Below, piece after piece: positions 1 to 10,300 of a stretch of 16,827 nucleotides of DNA; position 1 is the first letter of the stretch, and every line of letters starts with the position of its first letter. This stretch comes from Phoronis ovalis (taxonomy: Eukaryota > Phoronida > Phoronidae). Position numbers and translations under genes: made by a program. The notes under the pieces were generated by a model, which saw nothing but the letters and a program-made list of their open reading frames with translations, made no database searches and was not told the origin of the DNA. The DNA is taken from NCBI GenBank assembly GCA_028565635.1, contig JAOXYB010022692.1:1-16827 (forward strand). Direction: 5' to 3'.

Positions 1-659
1 CTCTGTCATCATATAAAGAATTTACTCTTGGTTGGCAGAGTAGCTGCTTGCTAGAAGATCTATAAGAAGGAGTGTATGTATGGTCCTGTAATAATTCAAA
101 TAAATAAGAAGCATCTCTACTTATAACGTTGAATACTAAGGAAAGTATATTAAACTGAATTCTATAATTCTACTATGGGAAGGCAGTGAAACTTACAGGA
201 GTGCAGGAGTTATATGATTCGATCGGTTTGAACTAGTACAGATATGATCGGTGCAGCATAATTCTGAACTTTAATATAAATTTTGATGCCCATGTTTCGC
301 CAAATTTAGACTACTGTGCAGGGGTGAGCGACATGGTGTCGCTTGCAACGATTGATATTTTATATAACTTCAATTTAAAAAATGACAATTTGAAACTTTT
401 ATAAGACAAGAACGGCATGTATATTTGCAACACAATATTCTGAAAAAATGTTAATTGTAAAGCTATCATATCTCATTTTTAGCCATGCACTATTAAATAG
501 AAATTCAAACCTGCCCATCATGATAATTATCCCGTATGAAAAGAGACAAAACGCAAAACAATGAGTATAGTACGAAAATTTAAATGGACATACTATGCAA
601 AGTGCATTTATAAAAAAACAAAACAAATATAGCTTATGTGAGTAGTACACATTGACCCC
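1..659. other. AT-rich intergenic stretch without a recognisable gene
   Basis: I see no supported exon here on either strand. A small perfect inverted repeat, AGCGACA-tgg-TGTCGCT, lies at 327-343. The only longer open frame (minus strand, 399-650) translates to a Phe/Tyr/Cys-rich string typical of AT-rich non-coding DNA. Confidence 0.5.
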
Positions 660-1122
660 TAGACTGGCTCAAGTCTGCCTGGCCAAATATTTTATTTTAT
701 TTAATATTTTATTTTCACAACACAAAATATCATATTTTCTGTTATTGTTGGAGAAAATGTTTATACAACATAAAATATCATAATTTCAGTGTTTATATAT
801 ACCCCTGTTTTATATATGGCCCCAAATGTCACTTCCATAGGGGTGTATTTTTTCAAAAAACTCACTTCCTTAGGGGTGTATTTTTTGCAGAATTTCACTT
901 CATTAGGGGCTTTTTTGAAAAGTCATGTTGGAACATGGGTACCCACTTCATATTGACTGCCCCCCCTCCCGGAGTACATTCCTTTGTAGACTGGCTCAAA
1001 TCTGCCTGGCCAAATATTTTATTTTAACATAAATTATTAGTTTGAGAAAATATTTATACAACACAAAATATCATATTTTCAGTTATTAGTTGGAGAAAAT
1101 CTTTATACAATGTAAAATATAT
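660..1122. repeat. Pair of ~130-bp direct repeats (660-793 and 987-1122)
   Basis: Both copies begin TAGACTGGCTCAA and continue with CTGCCTGGCCAAATATT. Both then carry internal reiterations of a GAGAAAAT-TTTATACAA-AAAATATC motif. The copies start 327 bp apart and differ by scattered substitutions and small indels. The DNA between them holds a separate 33-bp tandem repeat. The arrangement looks like a decayed dispersed repeat; I cannot name the family. Confidence 0.75.
829..927. repeat. Three-copy tandem repeat with 33-bp period
   Basis: TCACTTC(C/A)-TAGGGG units start at 829, 862 and 895, each followed by a T-rich run. The period is 33, a multiple of three, and on the minus strand two units read as a repeated KKYTP-EV peptide. 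That makes a decayed coding repeat possible, but the frame does not extend into a credible gene. It may be related to the degenerate CCCTTG repeat at about 2,370-2,730. Confidence 0.7.
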
Positions 1123-1282
1123 CCTTTGCTAAACCTACTATGATTCATGAAAGTTTAAACCTGAGTTAAAAATTCACTGAGTGTTTTACAGTTTTATATA
1201 CTTGTAGATTTATAACAGTACATTTTGTGAAAAATTCTAATTATTTTATATTTAAAAATTATTTTTATTTTATGTAGCTTTG

Positions 1283-1501
1283 TTAAATTCCAATGGCTTT
1301 TGTGTTTCTATAAAGTGAATATTTTGATTTTTCTCCTCTAATGTACAGTCTGTACCTGTTTTCACTGAGTATGATTTTCTCACCACAAACCAAACATATA
1401 ATCCCCTTGCTTGTAGGAGACAAGAGAAATCTGTTAAATTCTTTTTTGTGAGTTGCAGCAGACATAGTCATATACTGGTTACTAAATTGAGCTAAACAGT
1501 T
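1283..1501 (-). CDS. Possible terminal coding exon or gene relic, unidentified
   Basis: A minus-strand frame ends in TAA at 1,283-1,285 and encodes about 72 residues containing a Cys-x2-Cys knuckle (ICLVCGEKI), followed by SENRYRLYIRGEKSKYSLYRN-like sequence. Unlike other frames nearby, its amino-acid composition looks like real protein. AATAAA on the same strand (1,264-1,269) lies about 14 nt past the stop, which suits a last exon with a very short 3' UTR. The upstream splice acceptor is uncertain: ATTCAG before 1,501 and TTTAG slightly inside are both possible, and both have poor pyrimidine tracts. I do not recognise the family. A decayed mobile-element fragment is an equal alternative, as the surroundings are repeat-rich and no companion exon was found upstream. 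Confidence 0.35.
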   Translation of the reverse strand, partial: NCLAQFSNQYMTMSAATHKKEFNRFLLSPTSKGIICLVCGEKIILSENRYRLYIRGEKSKYSLYRNTKAIGI

Positions 1502-1718
1502 CTGAATCATATTTTGTGATTTGCAGTGTTAGTCAATGTGTGGATTTGTTTGGAATTGTAGAAGAAAGACACTTGTAAATTTCATTGAGTCAATCACAAT
1601 GTGGAACCAGTTTGAAAACCCAACTGACCAACTGTCAATCATAAAGCTTGAAGTTCCTCACATTTAGATAAGAGAAGTGCTGCCATCTGTTATGTCAAAA
1701 AATACCTTCTCTCAAATT

Positions 1719-1979
1719 ACAAGTCTAAAATGATTTGATAAAAAAAATTCAAAACTTCAAAATGGAAAGTAATAAATAAAATTCATGTTTTAATGATTAT
1801 AACACATAAGATTAATAACATTATTAAAAAAAATTATCAGTATCAAAAAATCAAATGGTTTGATAAAAAAAATTCAAAACTTCAGATAAATAAAATTCAT
1901 ATTTTAATGATTATAAAACATAAGATTAATAACATTTAAAAAAAAAATTATCAGTATCAAAAAATCATTTTAGACTTGT
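1719..1979. mobile_element. 261-bp element with 18-bp perfect terminal inverted repeats
   Basis: The left end (1,719-1,736) is ACAAGTCTAAAATGATTT, and the right end (1,962-1,979) is its exact reverse complement. The interior consists of two head-to-tail copies of about 125 and 109 bp, beginning at 1,734 and 1,859 with TTTGATAAAAAAAATTC. There is no coding capacity, so this fits a short non-autonomous DNA transposon (MITE-like) or foldback element. No convincing target-site duplication was seen; AATT occurs near both ends but is too short and AT-rich to count. Confidence 0.65.
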
Positions 1980-2369
1980 GCAATTAAGTCTAATTGACCC
2001 CCTAAAACAAGTAGCATTTGCGACAAACTGATAGAAGTCCACTGTGTCTCAAAGACTGATATTTATTGCTTAATTATGACACCCAAGATTTGAAATTCAT
2101 GACCTGTTCACTGCATCCTATTGGTTAATTCTACTTCTAAAATTAACATATATTTAGTGCTAGTCTAAGTTTAGACCCTTGTTTGTATTTTTAAATTCAT
2201 TTTTGTTAAAAATTGAGTTTAAATCCCTATATAAATTTCTATCCCTATATCTGATAATAACATGCACTATTAATTTTAAAACAAATTTTTGACTTTTTCT
2301 AGTTTATAGTTTATTTAGTACATTTATACAGTATATAGTCTGTGTTAGAGACTAGGGTATGCTAGGCAC
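1980..2369. other. AT-rich intergenic DNA, nothing recognised
   Basis: No exon, RNA gene or repeat structure that I can support was found on either strand. Confidence 0.5.
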
Positions 2370-2730
2370 CAACAAATTGAGAAATCCCTGACCAGGAGAC
2401 GAATTTTGAAACATACTTACCCCTTGAAACAAAAATCATTAAAACACGTACCTATCCCTTGAATAAAAATCATCAAAAACATCTAGACCAGAATATAAGG
2501 GAAAATGTCCCTGTAATAATCCTCTGCAATGATATCATATCAACATTTAACCAGGTAAGTATTACTGGAAAAAACGTACCCTTTAAAGCGGAGAGATAGA
2601 TCTTGAGTAAGGTGGCACCAGATGGCAGACCCTTGACCAAGACAAGGTAGAGTAAGTACCAAAAATGCACCTCTTGAAATGGACACCGTGCCGAAAAATA
2701 GACCCCTTGAGCACCTATATATATATAGCA
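2370..2730. repeat. Degenerate short-period repeat marked by CCCTTG
   Basis: Variants of (A/T)CCCCTTGA recur at about 2,421, 2,456, 2,577, 2,628, 2,670 and 2,701. Most are roughly 30-50 bp apart, with AAAAATCAT-AAAAC spacers between the first ones. On the minus strand the motif reads as repeated QG or KG dipeptides in frames broken by stops. Overlapping open frames here are a by-product of the repeat, not separate genes. This is probably a decayed minisatellite or old repetitive coding fragment. Confidence 0.5.
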
Positions 2731-2979
2731 TACTGGATTCTACATAAATTTACACCAGACACAACGATGCCGGGACACAACAGAATAACTTCGGTCCAAT
2801 TGTATCAGAAATTCTCAAAGTAATATAGTTCTTAGCGAATTTTAATGAAACACGGTTACATAAATTATTAAAAGCACGAAAACTTTATAATATTAAAAAT
2901 TGAATATATTTTGCATACACCGACTACTACAGGCACTAGATGTCGCAATCAGCTAATCTCTATCGGGTTAATGATTCAT

Positions 2980-3005
2980 GATTGGTCTACAGCTTATCAC
3001 GTGAC
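2980..3005 (+). promoter_or_regulatory. Candidate EB1 promoter elements: inverted CCAAT box and CACGTG E-box
   Basis: GATTGG (an inverted CCAAT box) lies at 2,980-2,985, and ATCACGTGAC, a full E-box of the USF/MITF/TFE type, at 2,996-3,005. Both are just upstream of the non-coding first exon that ends at 3,068. No TATA box sits at the right distance, as is usual for broadly expressed animal genes. Role inferred from position and motif only. Confidence 0.45.
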
Positions 3006-3009
3006 TAGT

Positions 3010-3068
3010 TTGAACTTTTGCCAGTGACACACAGACAGACGACGTTTCCGAAATTTGTTCTTCAGCAG
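3010..3068 (+). other. EB1 non-coding first exon (5' UTR), 5' end approximate
   Basis: A good donor, CAG|gtaatt, ends a short non-coding stretch at 3,068. It lies just after the E-box and CCAAT motifs and is the best first-exon candidate upstream of the coding start. The downstream partner is the acceptor at 4,241, which opens the exon holding the start codon. The transcription start cannot be placed from sequence; 3,010 is only a guess. Confidence 0.45.
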
Positions 3069-4241
3069 GTAATTCTTTGACCAATTCCTCAAGAATCAAC
3101 GTACTTGTTTGTTAATATAAGACTCGCTCGTATAATGCATTGCAGTAATAATCTTCACAAGATGTTCTTGCTGTCTACGCGTAACTGTTTTGAAATAATC
3201 GCGGCTTCTTTCTTATAATATTATCCATTCATTACCCCGCCTGTCAGATTCGCAAATGAATAAAAAATGCCGGGTCATGTCGCCGGTTCCGGTTTTCTCG
3301 TTCTACATTTGAAATATTCTGATCTTCGATATTTTGAAAAATCAATCTTTTCTGGGCTAAATTTGATTGTCTAATTTCCTCAATCTGCAATCAGTTTTAT
3401 ATTGAGATGTCAACAAATTCTGCTGGCGGATTGCTTGCATTAACTTCATTTAACAATAAATTTAACTCTGGCTGGCCACTTGTAAAATTACATGAGATTA
3501 CATGACCAAATGTACCAGGGCAAACTTAAAACATACCTCGTGAGAGCGCCGAGGTGGACGAGGTTATAAATGTGGACCTAATATATACATGCACCCATTA
3601 TAATTATTTAAGCAATGCCAATCACTAGGAAACAATATGGGATATGGCATATAGCTTAAATGGCGGTTCCTGGATTTGTGATACCACATTATACATGTAT
3701 ATCTGGGAATAATATAACTAAAATTATTACATTGTTATTTAAGGATGATTTTTGCCAGTTTCTAATGTGGCCAATAGGCAATACTATGATTATCTCTAGT
3801 CTGATTTAAGTTAACTGAGTGTTAGTGTTAACTGATAACCATCCAGTCTATACTGTTTCAAGTCTTGATTTATGTGTTAGGAATTCTACTGGCAGAAAGT
3901 GTATGGTCAAAAGTGTTCAATTAAAATGTAGAGTTTTTCATATAAAGCACCCTCGACGCTATTAAATTTTAGAGTTGTTTCAGTTTCTTTGCTTTCATCA
4001 CCATTTGGATCATCACAAAAAATGAAGTGGATTCACAAATATGCATTTACTCAATGTGCACCTCACTGAAAAAAATCCACCTAAAGTTTTCCCAAGATAC
4101 TTTTTTTTGGGAGAGCTTAGCTTAGTTTTAGGAAAACTACAGATCTCGCATTTGATTAGTCCCTTTTTGATTCTGGATGTGTCCTAATATTATGATGCCA
4201 GCATATGTACTTTACTCTTAGATACTCAATTCTGTTTTTAG
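3069..4241 (+). other. EB1 intron 1
   Basis: This runs from the donor CAG|gtaatt to the acceptor tctgtttttag. It contains only AT-rich DNA and a small inverted repeat, ACCTCG/CGAGGT, near 3,535-3,553. No further exon is supported. Confidence 0.5.
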
Positions 4242-4378
4242 TGAATAAAGAAATACAATGGCAGTTAACGTCTACAGCACAAATCAGACTTCCGAGAATT
4301 TAAGTCGTCATGACATGTTAGCTTGGGTCAATAATTCGTTACAGACAAGTTATGGTAAAATTGAGGAGTTGTGTTCAG
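4242..4378 (+). CDS. MAPRE1: EB1 exon 2: start codon, residues 1-40
   Basis: The acceptor is tctgtttttag and the donor TCAG|gtattt. The exon carries 16 nt of 5' UTR, with an in-frame TAA at 4,246, and then 121 coding nt ending in phase 1. It encodes [20 protein letters not shown] and the first CH helix to ELCS. The [18 protein letters not shown] start is the family's most conserved opening. Confidence 0.95.
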
Positions 4379-7300
4379 GTATTTATTTCAGTGTGTTTTT
4401 ATGGGAAGTAGAATTGTTTTATTACATATACAAATATTTTTCTGGGGTTACCTGTCTTGCAGTTCAAAAATAGGACTATCATTATCTTCTGACCATCCAC
4501 AAGTCCAGATGAATATATCACTGTGTCAGGGTGATGACTAATGAAGATCTATTATAAATGGTAAACTTTGAGAGCTATTAGCAATGGGCATTTGAAGGTC
4601 TGATGACTATTCTGACTAATTTATGTGAATGCTTGTTAGAATAAAAACTATTTGGTTGGCCATGTTGTAAAATTGATTTATTACATTATTTGAACTGCTT
4701 TAATATATAAAAAGCAGCACTGTCTGGTAATGCATGAGTTAATCAATGTTCTGCTGCCCTAAAAACTGCATTAATTTTATGTTTATAATCAATGTAAAGC
4801 TTGTCTCTAGTTATAATTCCATTGCTATAAGAAAAGAGTAACCTTTATCATAGCTTATTTGGGAATGAAATCCACTATAAAGCTAAATGCTGAATTATTC
4901 ATTTCTAGTAGTTACGGTAACTTACATGATATACCCAGTAGAATTTGTGTATTGTTAGAAATAAACTAGTGAAAATACAGCTTATATATCATTGAAAGTA
5001 AAGTAAGTGTACAATCTTTGTTAATTTGTTGTACTGTCTTTATTATCATTTTAGGTGCTGCATACTGTCAGTTCATGGATATGCTTTTTCCAGGTAAGGT
5101 GTCCATAATATGTTTACTGTTTACTTATCTAAGGATATGGCATAAGCACATTTATTAACTAAACTGATAAAAAGAATCCAGTTGTACTCTGAAGGAAATA
5201 TGTTTTATGGTAGTTTAACTAGAACACATTCTGACTGAGGGCTATTCCAAGGATTGTAAGAAAGTTTTGAACTACTAAGTAAAAGTGGTTAAGAAATTAT
5301 TTCAATTATTAGTCACCTGTAAATGTTAATTATAGGAGCACATGTGATGAAAATAGACACTGTTCACATTTAATACTAGGATACTTATATGAGGTCAGTA
5401 ATTCCTGAGTCAGTTGCCAAGTTTTAAACATGCAGATGTGAAAAACTACTTTCAGGAGCTATTCCTATGAAGGGAATTAAATTTAATACCAAGTTGGAAC
5501 ATGAGTATATTCAAAACTTCAAGAAACTTCAGGCTTCTTTCAAAAAGTATGGCGTGGACAAGGTGAGAAAAACCACACGCCACATGGTCGTGACAAGAAT
5601 GGTTGATTTGGGGCTTGTCAAACTTGGTGTTGAACAGAACTAAATATGACCCAATGAGGGATTTTCAAAAGAATTCCTTCTTGTTGGTACTCCATGGTCT
5701 TCTGTATATTAAGTAAAACAATGCTGTTACTGTGTATATAGTGTTTACTGTAATATAGCATGTGGCTTGATATGTCTAATCAGTACATATGCTTAAAAGT
5801 CTCTTGTGAAAAAATCATCATTTCAAACTGAATGCAATAGACATTATTTCCCACTTTTCTGGAAGGAAATAGCACCTCTACATGGAATTAACTTTACCAG
5901 TTTGACAAGCCTTCACTTCAATGTTGCAATTCTTGCTGTGGTCAACAGCACGAGCTGGGCATGCCAGTAGACTCACCTACTTTACAGGTCAACTGAACCA
6001 AGAAGACAATAGCACACTCCATCCATATGCATTTTCTTTATCTAACACATTATAATGCCCGCATGTCTCTTAACATATTAACCTTCTTGTCTCATGTTGC
6101 ATTTTTGTAGGAAAGGTCTTGTTAAAAAAGATAAGATTTAATACGAAACTTGAACATGAATATATACAGAATTACAAAATTCTGCAGGGAACTTTTGAAA
6201 AAGTCGGTTGCGACAAGGTGAGTCGGTGCACATGCTGGTCAAAATTCACACTATACTGCAAAGTCTGCTTAGTGCAATAGACTATATGGTGGCACCACAG
6301 ATTACGAACCAAAATGTCCTGACAATTGTGTGTTATGCAATGTCACAGTTCTCCGTAACTCGCACGATTATTTATAAAACACACGATTATGGGAAAGTTT
6401 GGATTCGTAATGTTCTCTTGTGCACGGAAATAGTCTATTCAACTCTTATGCTGGAATCAATAAACTGAAATATTTTTATTGTGATTCTTTATGACTACTA
6501 CATTTACGGCAGTGTTTACAGACTTTCGATGAAGTAACGTAGTTGTATAGGTGTGAATTTTGGCTAACATGATACAGATGTTGTGTGTGCACTTTCTCTT
6601 AGCCTTTTGCATTCCTGTAATGCTTTGTGTTGTGTTGTTTTAGTTTGTTGCTGCATGAAAATAAAAGAAAGAAAGTTATCAGCATGATGTGAATTTTTGT
6701 TTTCAAATCTAAATTTAGTGTAAGCAGTATCTAAAAGACTGTTGAAGATCATGACGGAAGAACGCAACATTTCCTAATGTTTTTTTCTAAATTTGTTATT
6801 GGTATATGGTGACTGTGGGTTACTGTCGTTGTACATTGTTTCCATTCCATTCTTGCTGCTTTGATTTCTAATGATTGTAGTTTCTGTCATAACATTACAT
6901 TTCCATTGTTGCTATTATGGCTGTCCAGAAACCAGAACTAATTTTTTTAATATTAGAAATTGCCTTATCGAGAAATCCTGCCCGTAATTTCAGAAAATAA
7001 AAGTTATATGGGAATCTTGTGTGAAATAATGAGGCAATAAAACAGGTGGGGATAGGAAGAAAAAATGACCTTCCTAGACTAAGACTACCTTCCATGTAAT
7101 TTTTGTGGTATCTCATATGCAGGCTGTTGAAATTAAATTCGTTAAGCGTGACTTGAGAACTACATTTTCTAATCATTGCTTTTCCATCAATAAAAAGAGT
7201 TAGTTCATAGGTATATTATCAATTTTGCATGTCTGTTTTCAAAAATGAAAATGTTCCTGTAGTATAGGAGAGACAACCCTGTTTTGACTGCTTGTATTCT

Positions 7301-10300
7301 GTTTTCTGGACCATTTTCTGTAAGTACGGTGTATGTGGGTAAGTTGCGAAGCTATTACATTTGCTTTTCACAACATAAGGAATTCAAATGTTCATTCCAG
7401 GTAATTCCAGTAGAAAGATTAGTAAAAGGTCGCTTCCAAGATAATTTTGAATTTGTTCAGTGGTTTAAGAAATTTTTTGATGCAAATTACCAAGGTGAAG
7501 AGTATAATGCTATAGAAAGGCGAGATGGAGCTCCAATGGGAGAAGGAACAAAGAAAGCCACTAAAGCTACCACAAGAATGACGCCTAGTACTCAGAGATC
7601 TGCACCTAAAGCTGGTTGGTATATTTTTGCTTATATCTTTCTTTGAGGAAGTGTGTGTTGTTATAAAAGCTTTAAAGACAAAAATCCAGGTAAACACAAA
7701 GAACAATGGTAAAATGTACCAGGGTCTTTTTGAAAGATAGTTTTAAATATATATTTATCATATAGGTATTATAGAAAGATTGCATTCATCATGGAACAAA
7801 AACATGTACATATGGATTTATATCTGTTATTTCTTGGGTACTTTAGCTGTAAAACCCCAACCACAGAAGACAACATCTGCAGGGCCTCAGCGGATTGCCA
7901 GGACAGTTGCTGGTGGTGATGCTGAATCTGTACAGAAAATAGCTGATCTCACATTACAGGTTCGTTTAAAAAAAATTAGGATTAAGTATATTATGCCCAT
8001 CACTATGTATAGTGGATGAGCATATAGTCCGTCGTACTATATATTATATATAATCGTATGTAACCTTTTCTTTGTCTCACTATAATGGCTTCAACTTTCG
8101 TGGGATCATATTCATATTCGGCACAGGGTAAGTACAGGTCATAGTGCAGGTTGGGTGTAATGTTGACCCCGATTACTTCCAACATAGTTGACTGGCATGT
8201 TTGTTCAGAGAGTCACATTGCGCCCATAAAGGCCATAGGTTGGTGGGCATATTAAGCTAAGTGACATTTCAAAATGACCTTGAGAAGTAGGTCAAATGCC
8301 CATTCGAATCTTCAACATTGTTTTTATTCAATCAGCTTCATATTAGATACAGGGCAAGTAAAGGTCAAAATACAGGTTGCTTATAATTTTGACCTTGATC
8401 ACTTCCAATATGGCCAACTGGCGGCCATGTTTGTTCCCGAGGGCATGTCACCTTGCGTCCATTTTGAGAAAGACTAAGCGTTGACTGGATCCATTCAAAG
8501 GTGGATTCACGAAGGCCATAGTTTAACCTGGATCACTTCCAAGGTGGCTGACTGGCGGCCATCGTTGTTCTCACGGTTGTACATCGCAGTAACAGCTTCG
8601 GTATTTCTCCGATGAGCTTCATATTTATTACAGATAAGTGCAGGCCAAAGTACAGGTCGGATGTAATTTTAACACAGATTACTTTCAATATGGCCGTATT
8701 GGTTCCTGAGATGGCACATCACGCTACGGCACTTTCCACAGAGACGAAACTTTCAATGGACGATTCAATACAGGGAGAGATCACTTTAAAACTACTTCAC
8801 AGTAGTGGGCATCTGTCTGCAAGAGCAGGCCTCTTGTCTTGTTCTGAACTGTCGTACAATTAGCTGCATGCAGGTTGATTTGCCTATAACAGCACCTTTT
8901 GTTCCTTCGGAATATTAGGAAATATGATTAAAACAGTATTTGCGCTTACAAGGATATAGAGGTTTGAGGGTGTATGTTTTGAAGCACTGTTTCTCTATAT
9001 GTGACTAAACCATGAAAGTTATATAGAGTTTAGTAATATATTGTTTCGCTGACTTTAGTTGCTATGAGTTTATGTGAATTTTGACTTTCATATTTCCCAT
9101 GATTGTACAGGGCTCTGTAGTTATAAAACAAAGGATATGCTGTTGATCATGTTCATGGTGGCTATGTTTAATCTTATCACATAAGCCTCCAACAAATTTA
9201 TTAACATTTTCTCATACATATTTGGTACTTCCCTAAAATAATTTTTGGTTCTGGAATATGTAGAACACTGGTGTAATCTAATTGAATAAAAATATCCCTT
9301 TGTGCAGGTTGATGATATGAAAGCAACAGTTGACGGCTTGGAAAAGGAGCGAGATTTTTATTTTGGAAAATTACGAGATATCGAAGTATTATGCCAAGAA
9401 TCGGAAGACGATCCTTTGATTAAACGAATACTTGATATTCTCTATGCGACAGAGGTAAGCTAAATGAAAAATATGGTGCTTTCAAAAAAAATTTGTCTAC
9501 CAGAATTTTCTATAAATATTCCTTAATGTGCAAAAAAATACTAAAGGTAAGAAGAGTACTTGCGTAGCTCTAGATGGCCGCATTAATTTTACAGAATATT
9601 TTGGTAGATAACAAAGATAAACAATTTTTCCTGCTATCCTATCATGTGAAGGAATAAATGAAGAAACTGTCGAAACAATTCTTTTTGTGCATTTTGTAGC
9701 CAGCACTCTTCAGTTAATTCGTGTGCTTTTTTGTTTCCACTTTATTTTGGTTTAATCTTAAATAGTTTCACATGTCCCACCTTACACATATTTTGGCTTG
9801 CAACATTGAAATGCTGTTGCTGGGCAGATTGATGATGATATTAATATTAAGTTTGAACGATGTGGCTTAAGTATGGCAAAGCCATGTTCTAGTACTACCG
9901 TCCAGTGAGTATCTCTAAATCAAGTAAGAATAAGATGTAATCTTGCATAATTTCATGGGAAACATTTCACGAAGTTTCAAAAACAACTTTGCTATGTTTG
10001 AAAAAACTAGAGATCCAAATTTCATGAAAAAAAAGCCTGAATATTTGCCAGAAGTACTTGCGCTGTTCCATAGATGTCACCAGCATTGAACTATGTTTTG
10101 GTTTTCATGAAATTTAGTTTACTAGTTATTTTTATTGAAAGTACTGATGAGGTTTAATTTTTTTTTTTTATTGCGCCTATCAAGGATCTGCATTTTAGCA
10201 AATATTAGCTGGGGTCATGAACCATCTGACTGTTTAGGTGTAAAATGACTATAAGTGAATGAACTTAACCCAGAGGTCTAGTCTAATCTGTATTGTATAG

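Noticed and set aside
399-650. Minus-strand open frame of 83 codons
   Set aside because: Phe/Tyr/Cys-rich translation of AT-rich DNA; no splice sites, no family resemblance.
2473-2731. Two overlapping minus-strand frames of 63 and 65 codons
   Set aside because: They lie in the degenerate CCCTTG repeat and owe their shared peptides to it.
4531-4615. Possible intronic C/D box snoRNA (GTGATGA then CTGA)
   Set aside because: The terminal stem is only about 4 bp and offset, and no convincing C'/D' pair is visible.
6208-6468. Plus-strand open frame of 86 codons
   Set aside because: It starts within the last bases of exon 4b and reads across its strong donor into intron.
6895-7176. Minus-strand open frame of 93 codons
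   Set aside because: Antisense in an EB1 intron, no splice support or recognisable protein character.
9828-9904. Cryptic 77-nt exon ([19 protein letters not shown]) between ctgggcag and gtgagt
   Set aside because: It would shift the frame into 8a and 8b and has no resemblance to EB proteins; likely a pseudo-exon.
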